64,000 nucleotides of DNA from Diadema setosum (Eukaryota; Echinodermata; Echinoidea; Diadematoida; Diadematidae). The stretch lies in assembly GCA_033980235.1 (NCBI GenBank), contig CM067077.1:1113501-1177500 (forward strand). The letters run 5' to 3'. Below the pieces are notes generated by a model, which was not told the DNA's origin, did no database searches, and saw nothing but the letters and a program-made list of their open reading frames with translations. The position numbers were made by a program, and so were the translations under genes. The first letter of the stretch is position 1; each line of letters opens with the position of its first letter. Positions 34,000 to 47,493 of this stretch are shown here, piece by piece.

Positions 34000-36900
34000 A
34001 TCTCCACCGTGATGTTTTCAAATTTGCCTCAACAGTTCCCGCCACCAACAAAGGGGTGTGAGCAACGTGTGAGAACGAGAAGAGATTGGTTGTATCCAGG
34101 ACACATCGCTGACCAAACACATCGAGTCATTCTCTCTTAGCACCCTGAACATCTCATAAAAGTTCTCCATCTCACATTAGCCACAAAGAAAGCAAACTGA
34201 AGAATTTTTCCGGCATCATATTTCGAACCTGAAAATCTGCCTTCCCCCAAAAACACCTGCATCACCACGTCCTACTGGTGGCGGGATGCATGAAACCCGC
34301 CACTTAAGACAGATGAGCTCTGAAATACTGAAGATAGGGCGTTTCCAATATCTCTTTCGTGTCCTTGAGCAGTGTGCATAGGTACGCATATCTCATACAT
34401 GGTGTAATATTGACATAAAGTCTGCTTTTCACACCTTCGTTTAATAGTCAACATGCTCCTGCATATGCCACACATCTGATGGTGAGTTGAGTTGCATAAA
34501 TTAATTTTAGAACAATCACGGCATTAAGTGATGCAGATTTGTACTGGGATCACTTCATGCCATTAAACATGTTTAATGAATACAAACGATCGGTAATTTC
34601 GACACTAAAAAATAATTTAGCTACATTTCACTTCTGGGATTCTAAGTTCAGTGCTGATTGCACTTTAGTATTAATTTTTAGCATTTGAATCACAAACTGT
34701 CATGATTACAGTCGTGTGAAATGTAATACTCCTCATCTACTCTCTAGTTGGAAGAGCAGATAGTACGACAGCAAGAATTTGCAAAAAAAAATAACAAAAA
34801 AAGACGTTAATTGGGAAATGTACCATCTGAGAGTTAGTGCTGTAGGAACAAGGGAGCTAGAAATGCTCTCCGACTGTTCGCACATGACTGCAACGTTTCA
34901 TTTACGACACGGATGTTGAAATCTTGTTTATCGATCGAAGGACAGGGAATCGGTATTGATCGATATTCTTTTCCGAGGTGTGGGGCTTGATACACACAGG
35001 AGCAGAGTTTAATCAGACCAAAACCACAAGGAACTGAGATCTATTCTTCCTGAGAGCGAGTGTGGGCGGAAGGGGTGTTTTAGAAGTGCCGCTGGAGAAA
35101 TGTTGATGACACAGAAACGAGAGAGAAGAGACGAGTCAGCAGCTGAAAGAGAGATGCTCAAACCATGCAGATAGCTGAGACACATTTCCTAATCAAGTGC
35201 ATTTTAATCTTGCTAATACACGTTCTGCGAATGTACTTTTGGAGCTGAATGTTAATGCAAATGTCAATATAATCTATCTTTCTATCTCATTTGTCCTGTC
35301 TGTCTGTCTGTCTGTCTGTCTGCCTGTCTGTCTGTCATTCTCTCAATTTGTCTTTCCCTCATTCTCTTTTCATCCGTAATTTCGACAGCTCACGGTCAGT
35401 CTTGCGTTCTGGAATGCTAATGAAAGTTTTGATTCGTTTGATGAGAGGGTATTGTGTCATCAAATCAGTAAAAAAAAAAAAAAATCCTTCGTTCTGAAAG
35501 GACTGAATCATGTCAACTGCGTGTCATTGTCATTACGAAACAAATACAAGGGGGGGGGTACTACTGACTAATCAAGCAGATGCTAATACCTTACTGATCA
35601 ACTTCATAGTTGTGCATCATTTTTTCCGTGAATGAAATAGCTACGTGTTTGAAATAACTAGATTTTTCTTTGACTCTTATTTTAGCAATATTAAAAAATA
35701 GAAAAATAAAAATGATGAGTTGACGAGAATAAAGTTTACATAATATTTCAAACATATGACATTTATGAACACAACCAAAATGAAACAAAAAAAATGACAT
35801 TATTGACTATAATGTCATTCGGAACAATGGAAACACAATCGACTGTGATGAATCTCAATTTAATCAAATCCTTTCATTATGAGACAAAAAACCCCACAAA
35901 TCATATATTTCTTACATTTTTCACGTTACTGAGTACTGGAGATTACTTGAATGTTAATTGCTTACACGTCCGAAAATTTAAACACATTATCGTATAGGCG
36001 CCGTTGTCACTAGCTTTATAGCGTCACTATTCTATTAACCTTAATTGATGAATCTCACTGGGTACATATGTTATTGTTAGTTCAGCCAATGAAAAAACAA
36101 AATCATGACAATTGTGCCAAAGATGGTTGGTAATTTTGTGTCGCTGTTTGGATGGAAGTGACGCCCTCAATACGAGCGTGGGAAAAGCTCCTGAGGAGAA
36201 GAAGATGGAATACCCGGGGGACTGCCTGATCAGCAGACTGGCCTTGGCTTGAAATGAAAATGAGTCTCACACTCCATCGGGGACCTAAAGTCTAGCATGG
36301 AAAGGGAGGAGTCATTTCCAAATGATATTGCTTTGGCTTAGGTAAACGATGAACGGGACGACTCGAGAAAAAATATCACAAGGAGAAAAAAAAAATCAAA
36401 TGCCCGAACGCCCATTCTAGTGTCTGCAATCAAATGGTGAACTTTGGAGTGCAAAAGTGAGGCAATTGTTCTGTATAAATTGACGAGATTTGCGGAACAG
36501 AGTCATCGAGAAGGCAATTTGAGCCTTGTGACGTCACTCTTATTTTTAAAGACCACAATCAATAATACCAAGTACTTGTCGTTTATGACTAAAAGGTGCT
36601 GACTGCTATGATGAACGAGCGTCGAGGAGCAAAGATAGGCCTAAATTGGCTCCAATAACACTCCAAATAGAGCATCACGTGACTTGGTGAGGTTCTGGAA
36701 TCGACGCGTCTTCCCCCCTAAGCAGGCATGACTGATCGCCGTGTCTCTCGGGGAGCGGATTTAGTCTTGGGGTAGGGGCAATAAGGCCACACACACCTTT
36801 GTCAAGTCTTTGTATTAAGGGTGAAAAAAGTCTGTCAGTGATTGCAGACACAGGAAATGGGGGTGGTCATCGCAGCTTTCCATTTCCATTTTTAGAGAAG

Positions 36901-37518
36901 GAAGCGCTAACGAGTTTTTTTTTTCCATTTCTCTAAATCGGAGATGGCATATTTCGGCTCATTAATTAGCATGGGACTTTGGGTCATTTTTCTTGGACGG
37001 CGATAAATTTAGATCCAACGTGACGCGAACTTTCGCGTATGAAGACATTCATGTGTGTAAAGTTAAGCCGTTTTGGAATCGACATGCCAAGCACACAGGA
37101 AGAACAATTCCACGGCAATAGTTACAGTGGTAAAAGAAAAGCTAACAGCGTATTGTTTGTCTTTCCGGCTGTAGGGTCTATGCCGGGGTCTGTGTCTTTG
37201 AGTTTGTAGAAAGTCGCTCCCTGTAAATACAAGGGACTATACGTAGTGCGCTCCTCAGCAAACCGACCAATGGGGCTGAGGGTGCAAACAGGGAGATTAA
37301 TGGAAAACGAAAGAGATGGAGCTCCGTCCAGAGCCGGTCCGTGACAGGGTAAGATTAAATCCGTACGATACACCAAGTGACGGCCACGAATAGTGGTTAT
37401 CATTTACACTTGCTTCTCGTGTCAGCTAAGATTTGCAAAATCCAGGGATTGACAAGGGCAGATTCAATCCATCGAGTCAATTTCAATGTCAATTTTCGTC
37501 TTATAAAAATACAAGAAG

Positions 37519-37549
<31 letters not shown>

Positions 37550-38869
37550 GGGGGGGGGGGGGTGGGAGGGGGAGATGGAGAGAGGGAGGGGTTGACTAAG
37601 AGGAAGGATTAGAAAGCAGAGGGAGAGAGAGAACCAGAGGTGGTGCAGGATTAACTTCAGGATTTCACTTCTCATGGAGATGAACTGACCGTGCCAGCAA
37701 GAATCTTTTATTTTTGCCACTTTAGATGAGAAACAAATTTGCACTAATTCAGGTGATTGTTCAAGTGAGCGCCTTTCCTGTGCCATTGTGTGTTCGTGGT
37801 GATTGGGATTTACCCGAGCGAGGGCCCACCACTCCCTCATATTAATTTTAATCTCCAAGACCAATGGAGATTCGGTCATTCATTGGGATGGTCAAACAAG
37901 AGGCAGAGGGGGATTTGTAGTCGGTCCAGTGACAATCATTATGCGTGATATTTACTCAGCTTTGTGGGACGTCATACCGATAGTCTCATAGAATTTTCTT
38001 TCTTGATTCTGCGCCCTTAAACTGGGAACAAAGTTTAAAAAGAAGTATAGACGAAAGAAAACAAAATTCTCTCTCGTCAGTCTCTATTGAGTCAACTTCA
38101 AGAGGCAAAGACGCTGTAAAGACGTGATCAATTTCTAATAATCGCGTCAAAAATAAACAGTGACAGAAAACTATGTTAGCTTTTACAAAGTTCGTTTCCT
38201 TCGCCTAAAGCAGTTCAAGAATATGTTGGCAATTTCAATAAATTCAGGAAGGATCAGCTACATCATGCGTGCGTTACTATTTCAGCAGTAAGGTATCAAA
38301 CAGCAGTAAGATTGAAATGAATCAGACTGTTATTTACTTCATAAATCTGTTTTATATAAGCATTTTTATTCATTAACTTTAAATATAGCTATTACAATTT
38401 TGTTCATTACTTATTGTTTATTACACTTATTAACCCATCGATGTTTATACTATTGTATGCGTTAATCTTATTTGTTTGTATGTTGTGCAACAATCAAACA
38501 ATGCAAAGTGCTTGCTGGTAATTGCAAAGACAATGATTGCTAAAAAAGGCGATGACTTAAGTCGCGTCAGAAATAGTCTCGTTCAGTTTTCGAAATGACT
38601 TAGTGTCAAAGTTTTTATCAGACATAGTGCCAGTCAAAAAAGTGTCAGTCAATATCACGATGATGAGTGAGTGAGAATAATCTTCTTTTGCCAGACCGTC
38701 GGCTGATTATTACGTCATTAGAGAAAAACAAGAACTCTGTCTTGCATCATTCTAGGAAAAATTCTCATTGCATCATGGAAACGGATATTTTTGAAGACCA
38801 GCAAAGAGAAAGAAAGAAAAAAAAATACCCGGAAATCGAAATGATTAGCCTAAAAAAAAAACTAGAAAT
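34000..38869. other. No gene seen
   Basis: Includes a TGTC run (35296-35336), poly-A at 35470-35484, and a GA tract ending in poly-G (37530-37565). The 159-codon minus frame at 37400-37879 is largely that purine tract. 36160-36980 is somewhat GC-richer but has no convincing frame. Confidence 0.5.
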
Positions 38870-39749
38870 GTCGCTACAGCGACTGGTGATACCCCCGCCA
38901 AACAACATTTCATAAGCTTTGGTCAAGACAACATTTCATAAGCTTTGGTCAAAAAACTGAGGAAGTAGTTAAATCCGCAAGATCTTTCCTTGATCTTCTG
39001 CCATTAATATGCCGTTACCATGGCAACGTACTTTCGGGTACTGTCGAAAAATGCGTCTTGCACATCTACAACCAAAGGCACACATATGTACCAAGTTTCA
39101 TGGAAATTGGGCAAAAACTGAGGAAGTAGTTTGCAACACAAAATTTTCCATCATTTTGGTTCATAATATGTGAGCGTGTTACCATGGCAACATACTTTTT
39201 GTAGCTGTCAAGAAATGTGTCATGCTGACCTACATCCTAAGACAAACATTCAATATGAATTCCATGAGAATTGGAAGAACACTGATGAAGCAGTTTTGCC
39301 ATGAAGCATTTTGCCCTATATTTTACCAATAACATGCCGTTACCATGGCAACGCACTTTTTGCCACTGCGGAAATATGTGTCTTGCACATTAACATATTC
39401 AGATGAACATCTGTACCTAATTTCATAAAAATTGATCAAAAACTGTGGGAGGAGTTCGCGACGCAAGATTTGTACCCATTTTTGCCCATAATATGCTGTT
39501 ACCATGGCAACGTACTTTTGGGTACTGTCAAAAAATACGTCTTGCACATCTACAACCCAAGGCACACATCTGTGCCAAGTTTTATGGGAATCGGTTGAAA
39601 ACTGAGGAAGTAGTTCGCGACGCAAAATTTGCAACGGACCGACCACCCGACCGACCGCCCGACCGACCGACCGCCCGACCGACCGCCCGACCGCCCGACC
39701 GTCCGCTGATTCCTATATACCCCCTTGAAACTTCGTTTGGCGGGGGTAT
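38870..39749. mobile_element. Element with GGCGGGGGTAT inverted ends, 160-bp internal repeats and a CCGA tail
   Basis: Left end ATACCCCCGCCAAAC (38889-38903) is the exact inverse of the right end GTTTGGCGGGGGTAT (39735-39749). A palindrome GTCGCTACAGCGAC sits just outside on the left (38870-38884). A 25-bp tandem copy (ACATTTCATAAGCTTTGGTC) lies at 38904-38950. Four repeats of about 160 bp follow, each marked by GTTACCATGGCAAC (39014, 39178, 39339, 39498) and AAAACTGAGGAAGTAGTT-type words. Then comes a CCGA/CCGCC run (39643-39705). The 107-codon minus frame and the 155-codon plus frame repeat with the 160-bp unit and are not a gene. Confidence 0.72.
39643..39705. repeat. (CCGA)n-type tract
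   Basis: CCGACCGACCGCC-type units within the element at 38870-39749. Confidence 0.9.
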
Positions 39750-40179
39750 AAAAAAAAAAAAATCAGCCTATATAATGACACCTCTTATGGAGGAGCATAT
39801 AAAGAACAATAACATTGCTATTCAACTTGGAACTGACTTAAGCATTCGTAGATACATCAGTTCTAAACTTTTATTTTTATTCCTCATGACCGAGGTTCTT
39901 GAAAAAAGCTGAAATACTTCAAATAATCTTCACATGCAAAAAGGATATATTTATACTTACATAACTTTGCAAATACAGAACAGAAAAACAAAGCTGTAGG
40001 CATAATTATGACGACTGTTGGCATTGTGTGTCAAAGGAACTCCCTTGATGTCATTTTAAACACATTGTATCGCGTGTGTAAGTCATGGGCACCGTATCTT
40101 ACTTTTAGAGCAAACCTTATTAACAGGTTGAATCATAGTCTTGGTGACAGTATCCCTATTCAATCTTCGATGTTAATAT

Positions 40180-40228
<49 letters not shown>

Positions 40229-43200
40229 GAGAGAGAAAGCCGGAAAGCTTCAAAAGAAAACCTGATTAAATTTATTACAATGACATTATTAGATAAGCCA
40301 AGCTAGATTTTTCATTCGCCTTCTCTATAGAATTGAAGATCATTTATAACAAATGTCACAAGTCATCAGCCAAAGTGTCTGATGTGTTATTATTTCCTAT
40401 GAATAGCAGTAATGTGACAATAATACATGAATGTCTGAATGTGCGTCATCTCAGCTAAAATGCATGAATTGCGTCCCTAAACATAGCTCCTATCTAAATT
40501 GCACTGCTCATTCAACACGCTCACATTAACGTGAAGAACGACCGTGCACAACAAAGGCCAAGTTTTTACACACAAGATATCCACTCAATCAGTAAATACG
40601 AGTATACTGTATGAAGTCCAGAGCGAATTGACTGAAACAAAAATGGCATATCGAACACCTCAGGCAAGTGCTGATTCTTTAACCTTTACGAAGGAAACAT
40701 TGCTTTCATTACGTAATAACGTCTTACGTTCTAAACATGGATTAAAAAATAATAATGAAGATACTGGAAATCATAGATATTGGGCCGGACAATGGTTTTG
40801 ATACCGACATAATAATAAGGAAATAGTAATTATCACACATGGATGAAAAATCAACCTATGCAATATCTTTATACATACCTATTCATTCCTTGCATTATGC
40901 GTTGTTTGTGTGATGAAGCTAGAAACGTAAGTTAAAAAATGATTGAAGAATAATTGAAGAACGTTTCTTTGATGCATTTTTTCTTATCGTAAACGGTTTG
41001 TTTTGTTCGTCTTGATATTTCAAGCTATTTATCAACTCGATCAACACATGAACAAATACCCCCTCAAAAAAAAAAAATACTATTCAAACAAAGTCAGGCC
41101 ATGGTCGTATGTTTCCTCTACTCTACCGTGTTGATGGAAGAAAATACGTAATAGATTATTGCTGCTAGTCTGCCGATTAAAGTTCAATGATAAGAAAAAT
41201 GCTCCTTTCTTCTACTGAGCTGACCAAGTCATTGAAGCAAAAAAAAAAAAAGAAAAAAAAAAGATTTCCCTATGCATCCATGTATCCCATGGCAACGATC
41301 CGTGCTGATGACACACTTCCCACAATCTCCTTCACGAAATCGAATGGATGTTTATAACACTTTCCCCCCATCCCCATTTTAGCGAGTTTTCATTCTGCAC
41401 CTATTTTGGAGGAGTTGATCCCAAGAAAACGTCACAATAGCGAGCTTTGTCCACAATGGAGACCTTTCAGAACATTTTCACCTCGTGCTCTCCCTATTTA
41501 TACACCAACCTCTTTATAACCATCGCTTGGCAGCGAAGGGAAAATGAAATGCAGCACGTCATATTTGGCATGAAAGAAACCTTTATGAACTTCATATAGT
41601 GAGGAGATGATACAATCTCAGCAATTTCAGCAATGACACCATTTGCGAATCCCCCTCATGACGCCTATCACATGATAATGTATTGCTGTTTCGAATATCT
41701 CTCAACAACGAACACTCTGCTCTGTGACGTAAACAATAATCGGATGAATAAGGGGCGTGGCATAATTTCGCAGAAATCTGAGGTTGTAGGAAACTATGGC
41801 AATTGATGTATAGTCAGTGATTCTAACAACATCGATCCGTGATAGCTTCATTTTGACGTAGGGCTGTTCTCCTTCTTGATAGATTTTTTTTTTGAAGCAA
41901 AAGGAGAAACAGTTCGTTTGCCTTTCCTGAAGTTTTAAAATGTGATCACTAACAGGTTATTATGCTCCAACAGCCTTCAAATCACATGGCAGTTATCAAT
42001 CAAGCCTCACCTCCTCCCCCTGGAAAAAAAGAGGGGAAAACAACAAGCCAACAGAAACACTAAAGAGGTTAGCTGTTCTACATGGCACGCACGCCTTGCG
42101 GACGCCCGATGATGGGAGCTCTAGTCTCCCTCCCAGGCTCGTACGTATTATCTCTCTACCCCTAAAGAGTTCGAGGAAGCATTGGATGTTGGGAGACATC
42201 GATAGTAGATTGAGAACGCAAAGAGAATGTGCCGGTAGGTGTACCTGTGCGTATTTCATGTCGGTTCTCTAAACAAATAGACACTCGGAAATAGCGTACC
42301 TAGCGTAATGCGATGGATTATAGACCGCACTGATTATAAACAAAACTCATTTATTTGCACCGCTCTTAGGAGTGATAGGAGGAGCGAAAGGGGGAGGGAG
42401 GGGAGGGGAGGGAGGGAGTGAAAAAAGCCCTTTTCCAAAGGAAGTCTTCTTTTCACAAGCACTCCTAAGGGAAGCTCAAAGTACATGGATCTTCCAAATG
42501 GGATACAAAATACGATACAAGTTCCACAAAACAAAACAATGCAAAGTATTCTAAAAGTTCAAGGCATACCACAAGAATGTACGAATCACTTATTTGTAGA
42601 CACTCAACTTTCCTTGGTTAACAAAATAAAAAATAAGTATAACTTCGTTCGAGGGAAATATACAATCTTAACATTGCGATTTCATATGTCTGTAATTTTT
42701 TCCCATACGGTACGTGGAGAGCTCTTCAAATAATTCCCATGCTTAATTGAAAATGTATGGAAGGCAGAGTTCCTTTAGTGTAAACATATCGAGCATTCCC
42801 GAAGGAAGCTATACGATGAGAGGATAGACACGCACTATCCGTCAAGCTCAAGGGGCAAAGAAGTACCTTGACCTCACATCAACATGCTGCTGTAGTAATA
42901 CCTGTAAAGTGGTAAAGCCGTAAGGGGGAAAAAAATCGTCCATGTAACTTAAACATCATTTACATCCTTGAATCAGACAATATGCTGAGATCGTGATGTA
43001 ATATTAATGAATGTATATATTCCCTTGAATGTCAATATATATCTCAAATATCGCACTACTCGTGTTGTAGGGCAAACAGTTAAGCCCACGAGAGACAAAA
43101 GACAAAATCACATTTGATAGTCTGCTTGTCACATTATGTATGTCTGTCGCATAAAAGACAATACTTTGCAGTAAAAAACAAAAAACAAAACTTATCTAAA

Positions 43201-43379
43201 CATAAAAGAACAATAATTTTGAAAGAAATACTAGACACCCCATAATGCAATTGAGTGTCACAGCTCATGCAATGATCTTGCAGGAGTGCTAATTATTCGA
43301 AAGATCGTAACGCGACACACAATGTATAATTCTTGATAAAAGAGCAAGCATGTCTAATCCAATTAAGAAAGATGGGTGA
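39750..43379. other. No gene seen apart from a short retroelement-like frame
   Basis: (GA)n at 40182-40236, A-rich run at 41239-41262, purine tract at 42377-42425. The frame at 40643-40801 is listed separately. Frames at 41996-42733 have no motif. Confidence 0.5.
40643..40801 (+). pseudogene. Short open frame, possible remnant of a retroelement ORF
   Basis: From the ATG at 40643 the frame reads MAYRTPQASADSLTFTKETL and continues LSLRNNVLRSKHG to a TGA at 40799-40801. The piece FTKETLLSLRN resembles the Y/F-T-x-E-x-L-L-x-L-R motif remembered from the N-terminal part of invertebrate LINE and other mobile-element ORFs. No endonuclease or reverse-transcriptase motif follows within the next kilobase. 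If real it is a broken fragment. Homology was not tested. Confidence 0.2.
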
Positions 43380-43690
43380 TGTTCGTTATTTCGAAGGTTC
43401 ATGATTTCGAGAAAGAAATAAGGTTCGTCAGAAAAAGAAAAAGAGATGTGCCTACTGAGGGACCCTTTTAGTTACTAAAATTATTTTTTGTCGGATTAAC
43501 GAACATTCGGAATAAGTAACCCTTTTTAAATTGAGGATGAGCGAATCTTCAAAATGACGAACTTTATTTCACTTTTATTACACTTTATTGCAAAAGTCTA
43601 GGAATAACGAATATCGGCATAATGAACCCTAGGAGTATCCTTGAATCCTCGGATTAAACAAACCTTCGGAATAACAAACCTTTGAGCACT
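43380..43690. repeat. Degenerate foldback repeat, TTCGTTATTCCGAA family
   Basis: Left: GTTCGTTATTTCGAAGGTTC and TCATGATTTCGAG. Right: GGATTAACGAACATTCGGAA, GAATAACGAATATCGG, CGGAATAACAAACCTT. The same ~13-bp word occurs in opposite orientation at the two sides with a unique middle, so the whole can fold back. Family name unknown. Confidence 0.55.
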
Positions 43691-45080
43691 CCTCTGGTTC
43701 GCCAGGTGGGTGTTGCAGCATTTGGTATGTTATCCCCATGCCCGAATTATACATGATTGAATGTTGAATTTCCTATTTTCTCTTGTTTTCTTTTGATTCT
43801 AAAGACTCTATCTTCTCTCACTTCTTCCCTCGGTAATCTGCCAAACTTTTTAGTTTTAGTCCGGTCGGTACAGAATCGAAAAACAACAAAATATCCTTCA
43901 AATCAGTTTCTCTCTAAACCTGCATCTCAGCAGGTAATCTAGCCGTAATGAATAAATAACTGAGAAATGTGCTCATTGCATGCAGGGAAGCGGGCTTCAA
44001 GAAGGCATCTGGAATCTCGCAGAGTATCACTATGATTACGGAATAATAATATTGAAAATAAGATTCAATTGTATTCCCCCCTAAAGGTTTAGCCTCTTTA
44101 TCAAAAATAATTTCAATTACTGCGAGTTCCCGTTCTTGCTCTGGAAGAACGCCTGAAATGATTAAGAAAGTATGCATAAATCTTTTAAATGAAATGCTGA
44201 TATTCAATCATGATTATAAATACCATCAATGATCGGACACACATATAAACAAGCACCAAAGGGGGCATCTTTAAGAATCATACTTAATAAAATCCTCTTA
44301 TAAGTTGCTGACGGTTTTTTTTCTTTCGTTGGTTTTCCATGTCTTTCTACCTTTCCAAACTCTGCTCCCTAATGTACGGCAGTTCCAATTTCCTTCTTCC
44401 TTTGAACACGACTGTATCCCATCTTTAAGGTTTATTTTTCTCTCGCTCCTTTTCTCTCTCTCTCTCTCCTTGTCTCTTCTCTTCCTATTTTTGCCTGTCA
44501 GCTGAGGATGAAGAGCAAACAGTGTCTCCGGGATAGTCGCTGCACTCCGAGCGCTCAAGAGGGGTATTTGTGTCCACCTCTCCGGTATGCACACCAAGTG
44601 TTCGGTGGTACAAGATCACCCCGTCAACAGGTGCAGCGATCGCTTTTTGGGCTGAAACAGTAGCCGAGGGAGAAACGGGTCGGAGAAAACATCCGCCATT
44701 GTCGCAATGTGAGGATGAGGCACGGGGACTTCAGTTTTCCACAAGACTTCCCGGCATTTTCGAATGGATAGCCGTGTTGCTTTGCAACTAATAAGACATG
44801 TAATAGATTTGGGAAAAAAGCTATACAGAGATGGAGAGAGAGAGAAGCTTGCAAATGCATTTTACAGAAAACAGTACACAAGACAGGACGTCTTTACAAA
44901 GCAAGGTATCCCTACACTATGTGTCTCGGTATCCGGAATAGGTATTCTACGATACCCAGCGCCCATCCTCTCCAATTTCATTTACCTCACTTGCCCCCAA
45001 TAGGTTATTATCGTGATTATTGATTTGATTGCCCGCGATTATCGTGATTATAATTATTCCTTTGGTCTTATTGTTGTTGT
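43691..45080. other. No gene seen
   Basis: Pyrimidine-rich 44380-44500. The frames at 44298-44881 overlap on both strands and have no domain. Confidence 0.5.
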
Positions 45081-45388
45081 TTTTTTGCAGATTATTAACA
45101 ATCACTTCTGCTATAATCACCATCATTTATTCATAGCAGAAGCTATTCTTTGTCATATCAAGCGAAACTTGCAAACTCACAAAAGACGTTGATTTCAAGG
45201 TTTTTAAACATTAAATTGTATTCCGTTGATCTTACTCTTTTCCATTTTTTGGTGCAAATCATTTAACAAAAACTGCTGCTGTAATCGCCATCATTTGGTC
45301 ATGGCAGAAACCATTCTTTGTGATTTCAAGCAGAACTTGCATGCAAACTCACAAAAGACGTTAATTTCAAGGTTTTCAAACAATAAAT
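45081..45388. repeat. Diverged tandem duplication, unit about 168 bp
   Basis: CTGCTATAATCACCATCATT...CACAAAAGACGTTGATTTCA (45108 onward) recurs at 45276 as CTGCTGTAATCGCCATCATT...CACAAAAGACGTTAATTTCA. Many substitutions indicate an old duplication. No open frame spans it. Confidence 0.75.
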
Positions 45389-46491
45389 CCATTTTCACGT
45401 GAGCAACTTGCACGCAACATAGCACCTCCTGCAGGTCGTATTTCCATTAACTGGGGGAGGGGAAGCGATGTGATACTTGACTTGGAATGTGTTCATTACG
45501 TTTTATGGTTTACATACATCCCTTTCTAATACTTACAGTAATTTTCGAAAGTCCATCCACCTATTCTGACTTTATCCCCTTCTTGTTTTTGTCCATTGCT
45601 ATGATTATTACTGGTTCTAGTACAGTGATCGTTTATTTTGGCCTTTATACGACTTAACTGCACCAACCATCCTAGTGTATGTTATCAACTACCTCTTAAG
45701 CGTTTAAGGTTCATGTAAAGCTTCTGCTCCGTTCATTCATTCATTCATTATTTATTTATCTATTTATTTATTCTTTCATTTATTCATCCATCAATTATTC
45801 CTTTCTTTCTTGCAATTCATCTATTCTTCCTCATTGTAATTCTAACATATAGAATTTCAAAACATTTTGTTTTTCTCTCACCTAGGTGAAGTTCGCTTCC
45901 ATATTTTAGATGAGTAAGATATTTTCATTGTGAGAACGGATTTTTAGATATGTAGGTTTTTGAGGCTGAGCTTTGGACTTCCCTCCTCAATGTCGACTGA
46001 AAGGAATCGAGAGGGAAATTCTCCATTTCCATCGCCTCTAGTTCTTCCTTTCAACTGATTACGCGTCTTTATCTTATTATTTGCGCTGTGCGAACCGCCT
46101 TTAGATGATAAGCTTGGTATTTTCTAACAACAAAGGACCTTTAAGGCTGGGGCAGAGGGTAATAACGAATCTAGAGCAGACAATGGAATACGGTACCGTG
46201 TGTGAGAATGAGCAGAACCAGTCAGAACGTTTCAGGCGACGAATAAAACAGCTGCTTCTTGTGCCATTCCATTTAATTAACAAACTTTATTACTTCCCCG
46301 GTACCCCTGCTATGCGGAGTGAAAATTCACGGTTGGCACAGAAGAACGCACAAATCGCAAAGCAGAGACAGACTGTACCGCGTTTCCTCACAAGCCACTG
46401 CATTCCTTTGCAGATAACATAATCTGATTCTGCCAATAATGTAGACATGTCTGCGTTTCCCCATCCGTCACACATAAAGCAGATACATATA
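45389..46491. other. No gene seen
   Basis: Short CATT/TTTA tetranucleotide run at 45732-45795. The 105-codon plus frame at 46105-46422 has no recognised motif. Confidence 0.5.
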
Positions 46492-47493
46492 GTATAGGTT
46501 TTCCCGTCCATTTTCGCACTTTAAAAAATCCATTTCAAAGATTTTTTATTCAAATTCGTCACAAGAGGCACACAGAATGTAAATCCTAACGTCAATTTAT
46601 GCAATATAATTGTAATTATACGTTATAACTCGTTTTCGTCAACCATTTTCAAGGACATAACATTCGAAATCGTCAGTTGTCATTGAAATTCATCCCCGCC
46701 GCCGACCGGAGAATGTAAGGATCAAATTCGTCATTGTTCACACAATTTCATGAATTTTTCAAACAAATTAGTCAGATGCTATTGTCTTTCATTGTGAGGG
46801 TAAAGTAAATTTCAGCCGGTGCACTTTTTCCTGGTACACGGCAGTCACAGAACATACAAACAGTAAAGACAATTTTTCATCAAGTCGTGGCAACATTTGG
46901 ACTTCAGCTCTTTTGTTTCCTGATTTTATGTTATTCCATCCTGTGTATGAAGCAAACTTTATTCAACATGAAAACGGCAAAAAAAAAAATTAAAGTATCT
47001 TTTTTTTTTTTAAACATTGAAACGGGCTTAAACTCTAGGGCCCTACACACGTGAAATTGTCTGTAATCATAATGTGTGTGTAATATGTGTGTGTGTGTGT
47101 GTGTGTATGTACTTGTGTCTGTGATTTTGGCTGTGTAGTGGTTGGGTACACGTGTGTGTATGTTACTCCTAAATGTGGAAAAGGTAAACGGTTGCAGGAA
47201 ATAAAATAACCAAGAAATCACAACAAAAAAAGATGAATTTGAAGGAAAATTTGACGAAAATGATCGCTTAAAGACGAAATTGCTTTTGCTGTTATGTATG
47301 CAGCGGGGGTGACTGATGAATTCGAATTGTAAATGACGAAAACGTGTGACAAATTACTAAATTGAATAGATTTTGTTCGAAAATGATGACTATTTGAAAG
47401 TAGAATTGGCATATTCCAGATCTCTTGGGACGAAATTGAACTTCAAATCTATTTGAATGAAAACAGTTTGAAAATGAACGGGAAAACCTATAC
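46492..47493. mobile_element. Foldback element, about 1.0 kb
   Basis: GTATAGGTTTTCCCGTCCAT (46492) is mirrored by ATGAACGGGAAAACCTATAC (ending 47493), one mismatch. Inward, AAATTCGTC and TTTTCGTCA words on the left match GACGAAATT and GACGAAAA words on the right, so the arms extend several hundred bases with much divergence. The middle holds a short (GT)n run (47081-47106). No coding. Confidence 0.6.

Noticed and set aside
33750..34120. Frames rich in Ser, Ile or Arg-Glu
   Set aside because: Translation of GAT/GTT triplet runs and the GAGAA repeat.
37400..37879. 159-codon minus-strand frame
   Set aside because: Much of it is a GA/poly-G tract giving Ser/Leu/Pro repeats.
39323..39912. 107- and 155-codon frames
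   Set aside because: They repeat with the 160-bp transposon unit and the CCGA tract.
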